NCBI GenBank assembly: GCA_034401795.1
Contig: CM067359.1
Span: forward strand, 146,698,233 to 146,762,232
Source of the DNA: Chaetoderma sp. LZ-2023a
Taxonomy: Eukaryota > Mollusca > Caudofoveata > Chaetodermatida > Chaetodermatidae
Reading direction: 5' to 3'
Length of the DNA stretch: 64,000 nucleotides
In this document: in pieces, positions 1 through 10,996 of the stretch
Position numbering within the stretch: position 1 is the stretch's first letter
Layout of the letters: each line of letters starts with the position of its first letter
Notes under the pieces: generated by a model
The model's input: the letters and a program-made list of their open reading frames with translations, nothing else
Database searches by the model: none
What the model was told of the DNA's origin: nothing
Made by a program: the position numbers and the translations under genes

Positions 1-570
1 TACCTGCTCGACCCACAGGATGGTTATGAAGCCATGGATGTGAGCGTCTACACTCCTCTCATAGGGAGCATGGCCGCTCGCACCTATGGTTCTGTTCCCT
101 CGGGAGCAGGTTTCATGATTCAGCCTGTGGGCCGGTTTGGAGCGGACGGCCACCCGTATAAGATTCCATGCTTAAGCGTGGAATCTCATACGGACGATCC
201 GGGGGGCGCTGGTGTGCATGTTACCCCACACACAAGCATGACCTTGATGCCCGGTCAGCCTATGGAGAATATTATGCTAGCCCTCGTGGGCCCGTATGCA
301 TTCCCTGGCCAGCCGGGTTCGTCTATAGCCTCCTCCTCGGCCCTACCTGCGAATGCCGTTGAGGATGATGAGGGCCCGCTGCTCGTCGGCAATTCGCAGG
401 TAGCCACGGATGAAGACTGGTCTGAAGCGTGCGCGTGGCTCCTCGCTGTCAGACCAGAGCTCTACGTGGACGAAACGGCCGCCAGTAACGCTCGGGCATG
501 GTTACAGGCAAAGCCGTTGGCCAACACGACAGATATGTTCTTGGCGGCAGAGGAGTCGATTAGACCAAAA
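1..570 (+). pseudogene. DIRS gag-like protein fragment (copy 1)
   Basis: An open frame enters from the left edge and continues through the ATG at 34. The product has no recognised enzymatic motif. It is recognised because copy 3 encodes nearly the same protein at about 59750-60330, including a shared 'GAGFMIQPVGRFGADG' segment, directly upstream of RT. Its position matches the gag-like ORF of DIRS elements, which would bind RNA or form the particle. The frame runs into RT-derived sequence near 570 through a deletion, so the last 20 or so residues before the stop at 631 are an out-of-frame chimera. Gag identity rests on position and homology between copies, not on a recognised domain. Confidence 0.6.
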
Positions 571-571
571 G

Positions 572-1745
572 GCACACAACCCAGAAAGTTTGACAGCAAA
601 TCTACAGATAGTTTTGAAAACTCACAGATTTAGGCTGGATAATCAACTTTCAGAAATCAGAGCTGACTCCATCCCAGAGGTTTGTTTACCTGGGTATGTT
701 CTTCAATCTGGAGATAGGATATGTTTATCCATCCCAGGAGAGAGTGCAAAATCTCCTCTCGTGCATTCAGTTGGTTTGCAACAGTCGTTATATTCTAGCA
801 CGAGTCTATCTGAGAATGTTAGGTCCTCAGGCAGCCTTACGCAGGCGGCCGATTCAATTGTTTCTCATGACTCAGTGGACGCAGAGTTCAGGATCACTGG
901 ACTCGCGCATTCAAGTGTTGGACCCTCTCATTCATCACCTTCAGAGGAAATCGCCTGGCGGGGGCGGGGGTCATGCTGACTCCTCCCCACTCTCAAGTAA
1001 CGATGTTTACGGATGCATCGATGGAGGGATGGGGAGCTTGCCTGGAAGAAGCCACTATATCAGGACTTTGGAATCTGGAACAGTCAAAGGAACATATCAA
1101 CATGCTAGAATTACGGGCTGTAATTCTAGGCCTGGAACACTTCTTAAAAGAAGTGGAGTGAAAATTTGTGATGATACGTTCAGACAACTCTACAGTAGTG
1201 AGTTATATAAACCGCCATGGTGGAACGAAGTCGGCCAGTCTCTGTATGATGACATGTAAGCTGCTTTGTTGGTGCATGGTTCATATGATCACCTTGAAAG
1301 CAGTTCATATTCCGGGAAAGCTGAATCTGTTAACAGACTCATTGAGCCGAAGGATGAGCATTCTGCCTGCGAAATGGAAACTAAATCAATGTGTGGCGGA
1401 TCACCTGTTCAATCATTGGGGAAAGCCCAACATATATTTGTTCGCAATGAAGAAGAATGCGAAGATGACAACGTACGTTTCTCCGATTCCAGATCCAAGC
1501 GCTATCGCAATAGATGCACTAGCTATCAGTTGGAATGGAATGTATGCATACGCATACCCTCCAACAATCCTAATTCCAAGGATTCTTCAGAAGATCAAGC
1601 AGGAGAATTTGCCAAGTGCTTCTGATCGCCCCGAATTGGCCAAGCTGACCATGGATTACGGATCTCCTGGATCTTCTGGTTTGCAATCCGGTTCCTCTGC
1701 CTCTGATGGACAATATTATCTTCCAGGGCAGGAGCCTTCACAATA
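572..1745 (+). pseudogene. DIRS reverse transcriptase tail and RNase H (copy 1), broken
   Basis: Only the RT part after the catalytic YIDD box is present, followed by the RNase H domain. The RNase H shows 'FTDASMEGWGA' (first Asp), 'MLELRAV' (Glu) and 'IRSDNSTVV' (Asp), then the connecting segment 'HIPGKLNLLTDSLSRR' and 'IDALAISW' that DIRS RT-RNase H proteins carry. Frames change near 640, 830 and 960, and a TGA at about 1159-1161 separates the RNase H Glu and Asp boxes. The catalytic RT palm is deleted, so this copy cannot encode a working polymerase. Confidence 0.8.
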
Positions 1746-2780
1746 ATCCGTCAATGTTTCAATTGACTGCATGGATGTTGTCAAAAAATCTGCGATTAAT
1801 GAGGGCTTTTCTGAGCAAGCAGCCAATTTTATGGCCAGAGCCAAAAGGGGGTCAACCTTCAGAACATATAATTATAAAATCAACATATTTGCAGAATGGT
1901 GCTCAAAGAGATGTATCAATCCAATGGGTAATTCAGGTAGGAGCTGATTTTCTCTGTCACCTGTATGATGCCTATATAGTCTTACGTCTAATTCTATTGC
2001 TGGATACAAATCAGCATTAATGACTGTTATTCCTTGCTTGGCAAAGAGGGGAACTGATGAAATAAGTGTTTTAAACACTCTTATTAAAGGTATGGGCAAT
2101 CTCAGACCGAGAAATCCTCCACTGACACGTCATGGACTCTTTCTCTAGTTCTTCAAGTTTGGAGTGATAAACCTTTTGAACCACTTAGTGCTATATCTGT
2201 AAAATTATTGACACTTGAAACTGTATTTTTAGTTGCGGCAGCATCAGCCAGATGCAGGAGTGGAATTCATGCCTTGTCTGCTGAACCTGACCATTATATA
2301 GTTACAGGTGAAGGCCTTAAGCTTCTACCAAGATTGAATTTCTTGGCTAAGAATCAATCTTTAAAATATCCGGGTAAGCCTATTATTTTACATGCCTTAA
2401 CCAAATATGATCCTGGTGCTAAAGCATGGTGTCCTGTCCATGCTTTAAATAAGTACAAGAAAAGAACTCAGGTTTGGCGGACGGACCCATGTTCCCTATG
2501 GTTGTCATATATTGGATCCCATGGTATGGCGTCAAGAGACACTATTTCCAGATGGATAGTAGAATGTATTCAATTCTGTCATAAGACAGCCACTGGAATT
2601 CAAGTAGATAGAGCCAAGGCTCATTATGTCTGTGGTGTGGTAACTTCCATGGCATTATTTAATGGTGTTTCTATTGAAGACATTATGTCAGTAGCCCAGT
2701 GGCACTGTGAATCAAGTTTTACCGACCATTACCTTCGTGACACTTCTAACCCGCTCGCCGTCTCAGTCCTCAGAAAATAA
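1743..2780 (+). pseudogene. DIRS tyrosine recombinase (copy 1), broken
   Basis: The N-terminal core-binding part starts in a frame overlapping the end of RT-RNase H ('EGFSEQAANFMARAKRG'). A frameshift lies near 1930 and another near 2130-2200. The catalytic half is open from 2208 to 2780. Box I reads 'ASARCRSGIHAL'. The His-x-x-Arg box reads H-Y-V-C at 2622-2633, so the second catalytic Arg is Cys (copy 3 has Arg). The nucleophile Tyr is kept in 'FTDHYLRDTSNPL'. The enzyme would cut and rejoin DNA to insert a circular cDNA, but this copy should be inactive. Confidence 0.85.
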
Positions 2781-3377
2781 ATAATGTAGAGGTATATATT
2801 TGTAATTAGTTTCCTCCTCTGCTATTTACAAATATCACATTTGTTGATAGGGTATCCCTACTATTAGCTGGTACATTTCTCTTCATCCGGTAGGGGAAGA
2901 GATGAGTGCCGCTCCCAAGACATCAGAGGTCAGTATATGTGACCATTTTGTTTTTTGTCTTTGTGATGGAGTCATATTTTTTATTTTTAAGATGGTGATG
3001 GTTAATGTCTCTTAATTGTGGTTCTTTCAGGGGTTTTTTTAATTAAGCAATTCTTCTTTTTCCAATGTCTAGTAATACTTTTCATCAAGTATTAGAGAAC
3101 ATGCTAGTCATTTAGAGCAACGTTTTTTCCTAACCTTCCTCAGAAAGAGGGTGTGTGTGGGTTGGGGGGGCGGGAGCGCATTTGCTTTTTGATCGATCTC
3201 TCTTCATCGGTCGATTATCCGATGCAAAATTCTATTCCTGGTTGTGTTTTCAGATACAATTTCAGATGTTTTTAAATCTCTTGAAAATTCAAAGAGCTAG
3301 TCTCTTCGAGGGTGTGCTGGTTTTCAGGACCTTGCCTCCCTCGTGCCAAATTGACTTTCAAATTCTGGCTTTTATCA

Positions 3378-3480
3378 AGAGTGTTAGGGAGGTAAGTATG
3401 GTCTCATAATGTGAAATAAGAAAATTTACCAAATTTCTTTTGCACTAGTGAGATGACATACTTACCTACCTAACAGGATC
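3378..3480 (+). repeat. DIRS internal complementary region (ICR), copy 1
   Basis: This stretch joins a copy of the complement of the left terminus ('AGAGTGTTAGGGAGGTAAG') to a copy of the complement of the right terminus ('GACATACTTACC'). DIRS elements are thought to use such a region as the bridge for circularising the cDNA. It lies about 600 bp after the YR stop. An ICR in this position is the strongest structural proof of the DIRS assignment. Confidence 0.8.
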
Positions 3481-3539
3481 CTGCCATCTCCACCCCACGG
3501 AGGCCTGGTCCTTTGGTTATTTGAATAGTTGCTTCTATG

Positions 3540-3747
3540 TCAGCCAATATTTAGTAACGGAAGTACCAGTATGCGCATGCGCAGTAGGTGGGGTCTGTCA
3601 TGTGCATGACTTGTGTACATCCACCTGCCCATTAGGGGCACCTAATTTTTTATAATTCTGAATATTATTGAACTTAGAGCCGGTATACTAGTATATCAAG
3701 AGTGTTAGGGAGGTAAGTATGTCATCTCACTCATGAAAAAGAAATTT
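3540..3747 (+). repeat. Right inverted terminal repeat of DIRS copy 1
   Basis: The segment is the reverse complement, with few differences, of the left end of copy 3 at 57897-58110. Shared landmarks are the CCAAT box, the GCGCATGCGC palindrome, 'CCCATTAGGGGCA' and the terminal 'GTGTTAGGGAGGTAAGTATG'. A right-end match to another copy's left end is expected for ITRs. Confidence 0.85.
3572..3583. promoter_or_regulatory. NRF1-like palindrome in DIRS ITR (copy 1)
   Basis: TGCGCATGCGCA is a perfect match to the animal NRF1 consensus as I know it. A CCAAT box (CAGCCAAT) lies about 25 bp away. The same pair occurs in the ITRs of copies 2 and 3, so it is conserved sequence rather than chance. Binding and promoter function are inferred. 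Confidence 0.55.
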
Positions 3748-4424
3748 GATAAATTTTCTTAATGTCTGCTACTCGTGAACCACCTGGCCAATTTCAATTA
3801 TGTGGCGACCTTGGATTTTGGTTGATTTTTTATCCGCCATGAATCAATCGTAAATTACCGTTTTTGGCTGACATCTTGTGTTTTCTGCAAATTTCTAAGA
3901 AAACCCTAAAAAGACTACTTATTAACCACTGGGCCAATTTTAATAAAACATAGATAAACCTTCACAGAAATTAGATTGGTAAATTTTTTCAGTGGTCATC
4001 TCGCTTTGTTCGGTTGTGCCAGTGGCCAATAATTTCAGGTGAGCAATACAGGCCCCTTGGGCCTCTTGTTTGGGTGAAAATCTTAGATTTTATAACAAAT
4101 TTACCAAAATTTTCAAATTGCTTGTTTCTGTCAACTTAACTGATTTCAAGCAAATTTGGCCAAAAGGATCCTATGATCATCGGCTCTAGAACTTTCATTC
4201 AGAATTTTGATTCATCAAATTTTTTTGGTTGAAAAATCTTAGATTTTATGAAAGATCTACTGGAAATGGTCAAAATGTTACTCCTCCATATCTGTTGTGA
4301 TGATACGTTCAGACAACTCTACAGTAGTGAGTTACATGTTTGGTGGCATTCAAAATTTTATACTAAATTTAACCGAATAAATTTAATCGGAAATTGTCAA
4401 AAAGGCTTCTTGTCAACTTAACTA
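3748..4424. repeat. Intergenic repeats: Helitron-like 3' end and 'AATTTTGATT' minisatellite units
   Basis: There is no gene here. The piece 3775-4072 ends with a GC hairpin (CAGGCCCCTTGGGCCT) followed by CTTGTTT, the ending seen on many mollusc Helitron-like repeats. From about 4075 onward are diverged units of a repeat around 170-180 bp long, typified by 'CAGAATTTTGATTCATCAAA' and 'CTTAGATTTTA', which recur at 7371-7610, 11500-15300, 27700-28350 and 29560-30150. Confidence 0.6.
4296..4335 (+). repeat. 40-bp stray piece of DIRS RNase H sequence
   Basis: About 40 bases are identical to copy 1 positions 1167-1206 apart from the last few, covering the RNase H 'RSDNSTVVSY' codons. The piece sits in the middle of an unrelated repeat unit, with no DIRS sequence on either side. 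It looks like filler DNA copied during break repair or template switching. Confidence 0.75.
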
Positions 4425-4888
4425 CAGTACGCCGCAAAAATACCTAACGAAAAACGCATTTTTTAATGCGCCAAAAGGAAAACAAAAACGCACCCATTTT
4501 TCAACACATAGTAAAACAAAATGCTATATAGAACGCGTTGTCTAGACAATTTCTGACGGGCCTAAACTCTTGTTTTGATGCGTCAGATTTGTATTGACGC
4601 ATTAATTTTTTTCTGATGAGCCGACTGAAATCTTTAAACGCGCTAATAATTTTTAATTCATGAGGTGGTGCTATATGTTTGACGCGTTTTAAAATGTTAC
4701 CCGCTGGAAATATGACTACACAAACTATTTATCTTGCGTGTGGTCATCCTGGCATTTACAACTAGTGAAGAGATCTCGGCACACGCGTAATTAGGGTTGT
4801 GTGGTTTTGGAAAAAGTGAAACCGGTGACGGTGTTGATTATAAAACTGGTTTTAACCGGATATCCAGTTTATTGGATGGTAATAGTAA

Positions 4889-4949
4889 AAAAAATTAATC
4901 TCATTCGCAGTACCACGAAAATAGACTGTTTTATGGTAGACTCGAATCC
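4889..4949 (+). repeat. Internal direct repeat, unit 1 (pair with 5674-5738)
   Basis: 'AATCTCATTCGCAGTACCAC' and its flanks recur at 5674-5738 with small differences, both within the TIR element at 4425-7368. This may mark a nested insertion or a local duplication. Confidence 0.7.
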
Positions 4950-6407
4950 ATTTGGTACCAGTTTTCGCATACAGGAAACAGAACATTTTGACAATCTTGC
5001 TAGACAATATCGTCATTGGTCCAAAGGTTGAGGCTTTGACTTATAAACATAAGTACCACGGTTCAAATCCTTGCTAATACTGAATACAATTTAATTCATA
5101 AAAATTGTTTTACAATAATATCTTTTATATATCTAGTCATTCCGATACATTGTTACTATGCACATTTTATTTCAGGTACTTCTGTTGGTATCATATGCAT
5201 TTCTTATGACATAGGAAGGAACATTTTTAATTTTTATTGTTATTTTTTCTTAATACTTTCTTGGCAAATGCGGTGTCCAAAACGATTTAAAATTAAAGCA
5301 TTTTAATATATTTATCAACCAGACCTTATGTGACACCTAACCAGACCTTCCTCTTGATTTATCAAGACGGAGTTGCTGTACCAAAGGCACGATAGAGGGT
5401 TTGGACAGCCTGTTTGTCAGACGTAATAGCATGGTTAAAACCTACATAATCAAGATCATCGATATATACGGGTAAAGGTGTTAAATGAAAAATAGATAAT
5501 GCACTAGTTTATATTTAGAAAACAATTTTTTGAGGTTTATACTGTTAATGATGTATCAGTTTTAGCCTGTAAGATATTGTTTAATAAGTTTAAATTAGTT
5601 TGCCTATAAGTACTTGATATTTTAGTTTTTAATTTTTATCAGTGATGTTGGTTAAATTCTCCTTATTAAAAATAAAAAATTTAATCTCATTCGCAGTACC
5701 ACGAAAATACTGTTTATTTTGTGGTCGACTCGAATCTGTAATACCTTCTTTAGTGAAAGCTGGTTAATATTTTAAAATAACCATTTATGCAGAATACTGT
5801 CTCCGTATCATTAAATGATATTGACATGCACTCTGATATTAAAATCCCTGTGAAAAATATGTTTATGAATGTGAACGCAGACATGCCTAAATATTTAGAG
5901 TGGACTCGCCCCTGCTACACATCAGAATGTCAAGAATTGAGTTTATTTATGATGCGAGGGGCGCTTAATATACAGACTAATTTTGCCAGCCAGAAGCAGC
6001 CAGAGTTGTTTTTATTAGCAGTCTCACTGTGAATCCAGCTGTTATGCCAGACTTAACCCATTTTATCCTAAGACAAGATTAGGTCTACATCTATATAAAT
6101 TAAACTAATATTAAATCACACATAGCTGATTATTTTGACAATTTTTTTACTGAAATATGTTGCTGCCTAAGGTAGCAACAACTTGACATCCATAATGTTT
6201 TCAAATAACTATAGCAGATATTCCATTGTGTAATACAAATAATACAGTTGGTACACATTAAATAAGAATGAATAGTCAATGATAAGCGTTAAATATGTGC
6301 AGTCTCGAGCAGTGTGTTTAAGATTGCTAGGCAAGTTGCTAGGCGACCAGTTTGGGCGCCTGTGAGATCTGTTGGATATTATTATATACAATACACATGT
6401 TTGCATT

Positions 6408-6455
6408 TGTGTGTGTGTGTGTGTGTGTGTGGGGTGGGGGGGGGGGGGGGGGGGG
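6408..6455 (+). repeat. (GT)n followed by a long poly-G run
   Basis: A dinucleotide run of about 11 GT units passes directly into a G-rich stretch with a run of about 20 G. It is simple sequence. Such runs are prone to length errors in assembly and can form G-quadruplexes. Confidence 0.95.
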
Positions 6456-6589
6456 AAGCTTGTGAACGGATGAGACCGGCTAGATTGGGAGGGAAAATAA
6501 CCCCCTTGTATTATTTTATTGATTTTCTATACATTAAGTAATGATATGAATGCAATTTTATGCATTGATGATATATTATTAAAACAAAT

Positions 6590-6712
6590 ATTTACAAAAC
6601 CGGTTGTTCATAAATATGCGGGTTTGTGGTTTTCAAATTGTGTCACTGGTTTTCGAACCAGCATGCTAACAGTACCGGTGATGGTTCCAGTACCGGTATA
6701 CCGCACAGCCCT
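6590..6712. repeat. CCGGT-rich repeat end finishing in 'CCGCACAGCCCT'
   Basis: The block is rich in ACCGGT/GGTACCGG words and ends 'GGTATACCGCACAGCCCT'. A related end in the same orientation, 'GGTATATCGCGCAGCCCT', occurs near 25156, where it interrupts a gene. The two suggest one element family. The other end was not securely found. Confidence 0.5.
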
Positions 6713-7370
6713 ATGCATGATTCCTTCTTTTTATAACACACACACACGCACGCACACAGTGTGATCTTACATATACGGATGCCTTCACAGTTTCTTTTTC
6801 ATAAACAACCAAAGAATTACGGTTTAAAATGTTAATACCATATATTCAGACAAAGGAAATTCCCGGAAAATCAGTAAGCAACAAATAAATATATAGCGCA
6901 CTCATATGCGGTTTTATTCCGGGAAAGGTGTTACATGTATTAGAAGTGAATGTATGGAATTGTATATGACTGAAATTTAGAGATAATTTAATATTTAGTA
7001 ATAGGTTTTGGATTATTTCTTACCTGTGGAGTAGACATAAATAGGCCGTGTCACGTTAACATAATTAATACGCGAAAGCGGTGACAGTAATGGCCCAAAT
7101 TTTAAACTTGTCTAGAAAATTTATGCTAGCCACCGAACATTTAAACGCGCCTAAATAGTTTGAACTCACTAAAATCTTCTTCAAAACGGGTCTCAATGTC
7201 TTTTTCCGACGCATCCACGCGCTAAATGAAATTCTTGGTGCACTAAATCTTCTTTTCCTAACGCATTAAAATCTTATAACTGACGCAGCGCGGGAACTGT
7301 CCCGTTTTTTGGCGCTATGGTCCTGTTTTTTCCGCGTTTTCTAGTAAAGTTATTTTTGCGGCGTGCTGTA

Positions 7371-7640
7371 ATTTCAAGCAAATATGGCCAAAAGGATCCT
7401 ATGATCATAGTTTCCAGAACTTATATTCAGAATTTTGATTCATCAAATTTTTGGGTAAAAATCTTAGATTTTATTACAAATTTACCAAAAATTGTCAAAT
7501 TGCTTCTTCACCTTACTACTTTGAGCAATTTCAACCAAAATTTGCTTAGCTGATCCTATCATCATAGGCGGCAGAAATTCCATTCAGAATTTTGATTGGT
7601 AGATTTTTCTCGTGAACATTTTTTTTCCCCATCTTGTTTT
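7371..7640. repeat. Continuation of the interrupted 'AATTTTGATT' repeat
   Basis: This resumes the repeat broken by the 4425-7368 element ('CAAATATGGCCAAAAGGATC' continues the unit seen at 4147-4170). It holds about 1.5 units and no gene. Confidence 0.7.
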
Positions 7641-9160
7641 AAAATGTAACGATTCATGTATATTTATTTAAATCCGAGGAGATACTGCGCAATCCACATA
7701 CATAAGGCGGTAGCTTTGAGTAGGTATGAGTGTAACGGCGTAAACTCGTCCTATAGTGCGATTTACATTTAAGAATAATCAACAGAATGCGCAGTTCAAA
7801 GTCAAACAACCTGGAATGCTGTTGCTTTATTTTCTTTAATTAGACTCAAAAAGGAAAAATTATTACACCGCCTGAAATTTCTAACTCTAGAATTAGATAG
7901 AATTATGTTCGCCGATTATTGCCTAACACACTATACTATTTCCATTTTGAGCAGTCATTTTGATAATGGAATGTAATCATGCAATTTCCCCGTTAGGTCA
8001 CAGATTGTCCGCGCTCCATGGTGTACGCTCATGTGTAACGAACCTTTCCTTTTTTAGATATGCCCCGCCCATCTCTAGCTAAACTCCACCCACACCTCGT
8101 TCGTGTTGCGATTGATCGATCTCTGAACACCCTAACTATCAATTTCCAAAAAACTACACAGGTAAACTGTTGAATATTTTGAAACTAATTTGACTGGGTG
8201 CTGTTGCTGCCTATTTATTCAATGGCAAAGAATTACAAAGACATACAATTCATACAATGTGTCGGACTCTGAGATTTGATGACGGTCTATATGGAACCCT
8301 TTGTGACGTAATGATTGTGGTGTCGTCGCTCACGCACTGAGCTGATTATGACGTTTTACGAGGTGACATGATGGATGGATACTCTGGAAAAGTTAATTAA
8401 GCTCCCATGATTAGCATCCAGTATTGGAATGAACCCTGACAATAAAATTGTGTAACTTTTATTTTGTCTGATTTATATCTCTGTCTCTCTTCCTCCATGT
8501 GTCCATGCCTGATTATTTGTCCAAACCATAGTTTCAAGAATCTTTATGCTCGGCCGAAGTAGCGTCATACTATCTGATGGCTCTGAGCATCTGTCTGATA
8601 GTCCATTTGATTCTTGTCCGAAAGGCAATGTTGTGATTAAATGATGGAAAAATCTGTCCCTATTCACCAGAGGTGTCTCCCAGGAAATGTAAACATTCAT
8701 CAAAATTTTCTTGTCCAGTCCAGATCTTGAAGAGATTTGAGCCTACCCTCACAATTTCTTTTCGAGCCCTATACGAAAAGGAGTTTGACTCAACATAGCG
8801 ATCGATATGGTACGAGGCATGCACCGAGAAATAAAATGTTAGTTTTTTGCTCAGCTTACTTGTTAGCCAGCTCACTTGTTAGTCAGCTGAGCTACAGTGA
8901 TCAGGCCCCATCCGGTGTCTGGCCATCTGGATGTCCGTCATCAACAATGGTAGGATGCTTGGTTATTTTTTAACAAATTTAGATCAACTGTTTCTATGCT
9001 CATCTAATTTATCCTTTATGAAAATAAGGCTGATTTGCTGACAAATGGCAGAGTCTTCCCCCTTGCAAATTTTCTGCATTAAAGTTATCCTGAAACAATA
9101 ACATTAGGAAAATATTTGAAACTCAGTGATGATCTTCTAAGTCGTCATTTTACTTTGATT
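7641..9160. other. No gene recognised; one dispersed repeat at about 8060-8420
   Basis: No ORF here matches a family I know. The stretch 8060-8240 matches 29070-29215 ('AACTCCACCCACA', 'GATTGATC', 'GTAAACTGTTGAATATTTT') and so is a dispersed repeat. 'AAACTCGTCCTATAG' near 7745 is shared with the small palindrome at 51275-51420. Confidence 0.5.
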
Positions 9161-9765
9161 TTTATCCCCCCGCCAAAAAAATGGGTGAAGTATTATGTGA
9201 TGGCGTTTACGAGCGGGCTGACTACCAATTATCGGATCACTTTGAAGCTTCATAGGATGATTGTCTAGGTCTGAGGAAGAAACCTATAGAAGTCGACGAT
9301 GATCCGAAATCCAAGATGGCAGCCAGCCACCGGCGGCCATCTTCAAAATTGTTTTCCACCGGCGGCCATCTTTAAAATTGGTTTCCGCATGAAAACTCCT
9401 ACTAATTATCGGACCGCTTTGAAACTTCATAGGATGATTTGAATAGGTCTGAGGAAGAAACCTATCAAAATCGATGATGAATCGAAATTCAAGATGGCCA
9501 GCAGTGGCCATCTTGAAAATTGGTTTCCAGATGGTAGCTCTATTACCATTTATCGGATTGCTTTGAATCTTCATATGGTGACTGGACTAAGTATGCGGAA
9601 GAAAGCTATCGAAATTGGCACTGCTCCGAAATCCAAGATTGCCCACAGCCACCAGCGGCCCTCTTGAAAATCGGTTTCTGCACGATAGTGCCATAACTGT
9701 TTAGTGGATCACTAGTCTAGGTCTGAGGAAGAAATCAGTATTTTCTAACAGTTCGCTTTCATTGG
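9160..9765. repeat. Minisatellite-type repeat with 'GGCCATCTT' units
   Basis: Three to four diverged units of about 130-190 bp are recognised by 'TTATCGGA', 'CTTTGAA.CTTCATA', 'AGGTCTGAGGAAGAAA' and 'CGGCGGCCATCTT'. It has no coding capacity. Its style matches the cores of the Helitron-like elements elsewhere in the window. Confidence 0.65.
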
Positions 9766-10094
9766 TTTGTCATCATGGCGGGGTATTATGCACCGTTTGT
9801 GCAGCTCTTGTGATGTTTGGGATTCTATTTGTTCTCGCTTTCGCGCAAAGTCCAGTATAAAACCATTCCTGTAACGCTATTGTTAGTCATTGTACTGTTT
9901 GCCTCCGAGATGCGTGTCTATCTCGATAGCGTGTAGTAAGCGTATAGTAGTTTGATTTTAATTGTGTATGCGTGAAACGTGCTAGGCTAGATAAGTCTTT
10001 ATAGCAATTTGACTGATAATTGCTGCTGGCGATAGCAGCAACAATTTTCCTTTAAATTATTTGCAAAATGTTGCAAAATTTACAACCCTGTTTG

Positions 10095-10671
10095 TTACCT
10101 TGATAAAAAAACTCTTTTTTTTCAATGTTAAGTTTTTGCATTTAGTAAAACTTCTCGGGTTATATTTCAGGATTGGTTAATCTTATTGAAACTAAACTTA
10201 GATACATTGTTACCTATAATGTTAGGATGTTGACACTGAAGTCACAACGTCGAAGGTCAAGATCATTCTGACCTCTACAAAACTGTATTATTTTTCAATG
10301 TTAAGTTTTTAAGCTTAGCAAATCTTATCATGTTATATTTCGAGATTGCTTAATCCTAATAGAACACACAACTTGGGTACATGGTTGCTTATACCAAGAG
10401 GATACAGGACGGTGACATGGAGGTCACCAGGTCAAATGTCAAGACCATTCTAATATTGCTATTTGACCTCTGCTTTTTCACAATTAAGTTTTTCCATTCA
10501 GCAAATCATTTATCTTTCATGATTGGTTAATCCTATTGGAACTAAAATTGAATACATGGTTACCTATAATGTTTGCAAGCACCATGATAACACGGAGGTC
10601 AAATGTCAATGCTGCTGTGAGAAACGGGAGACAGACGAGACATTTAATTCCGCGGGATTCTTGTGTTAATA
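10095..10671 (+). mobile_element. Helitron-like non-autonomous element abutting a host exon
   Basis: It holds about three units of 170 bp ('TTAAGTTTTTGCATT...TTATATTTCAGGATTGG...AAACTAAACTT...ATGGTTACC'). It ends 'GACAGACGAGACATTTAATT' then a small GC hairpin and CTTGT. The same unit type and ending close the 47050-49574 array, so they are one family. The end lies only about 20 bp from the acceptor AG of the exon at 10692. No ORF belongs to it. The Helitron assignment is inferred from the hairpin-CTTGT end. Confidence 0.6.
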
Positions 10672-10691
10672 ATATGTTTCATTTTCTCCAG

Positions 10692-10946
10692 GTTCACGCG
10701 CCAGTGGAGGACCTTTTTGCATTTCATGGAGCGCATGTGCAGTATAGCCCATCACTCGAACAGTACGCACAGCTACTTCTTCATCTAGTCAGCACACAAA
10801 CACTATCTGGCAACAAGGGTTTGCTTACTGATGTTAAAACATTGTTGCATCTCCTTGGGCAGCGCCAATATACCGAAGCAGAACAGGCACAAGGACATCC
10901 AACGAAGCAGTTTATCTTTGACCAAGATAAGGAGAAGATGCTCAAG
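10692..10946 (+). CDS. Host gene exon A, NO VEIN/sacsin-like protein (85 codons)
   Basis: Acceptor TTTTCTCCAG precedes and donor GTAAGG follows; the frame is open throughout and phase is 0 at both ends. The peptide begins VHAPVEDLFAFHGAHV and contains an amphipathic 'LLLHLVSTQTLSGN' stretch, consistent with a helical region. Joined to seven later exons it forms part of a large protein which I assign, from the overall order of motifs, to the family of plant NO VEIN and its animal relatives (sacsin-like ATPase at the N-terminus, DUF3883-type domain at the C-terminus). The molecular role of the animal members is not well established. Exons further 5' are not visible here. The next recognised exon is 17.7 kb away, so a missed exon of 3n length between them is possible. 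Confidence 0.7.
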
Positions 10947-10996
10947 GTAAGGTATATATGTAATGATTGACGCAGCATTTTAAATGGTCAGAAAAC

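Larger units (their letters stand above)
1..3747 (+). mobile_element. DIRS-type retrotransposon, copy 1 (left part outside the window)
   Basis: The segment reads in order as gag-like protein, RNase H, tyrosine recombinase (YR), 3' region, internal complementary region and right inverted terminal repeat. This order plus a YR gene overlapping the RT-RNase H frame is the hallmark of DIRS retrotransposons, which integrate by recombinase rather than DDE integrase. The coding part is very close to copy 3 (57897 onward), so both belong to one subfamily. Relative to copy 3 about 1.26 kb is missing at about 568-573: the sequence jumps from the gag-like tail straight into the RT just after its catalytic YIDD motif. 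The right end near 3747 is inferred from where the ICR stops matching the terminus. Confidence 0.88.
4425..7368. mobile_element. TIR DNA transposon without transposase, TA target duplication
   Basis: The ends are inverted: CAGTACGCCGCAAAAATA on the left and its near complement (one mismatch) on the right. Each is flanked by TA (4423-4424 and 7369-7370). Removing the element and one TA leaves 'TTAACTAATTTCAAGC', nearly identical to the uninterrupted repeat at 4136-4151, so the site is well defined. The outer 350 bp on both sides are rich in ACGCG/GCGCC words. No transposase-like ORF was found, so it is non-autonomous or degraded. The superfamily was not assigned. Confidence 0.75.

Noticed and set aside
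5787-6032. 81-aa ORF within the TIR element as a transposase exon
   Set aside because: No recognisable motif, no splice partners, and length within chance expectation for this AT-rich sequence.
8473-8973. Overlapping short ORFs on both strands as a host gene
   Set aside because: No family resemblance, no phase-consistent exon borders, and mutual antisense overlap.
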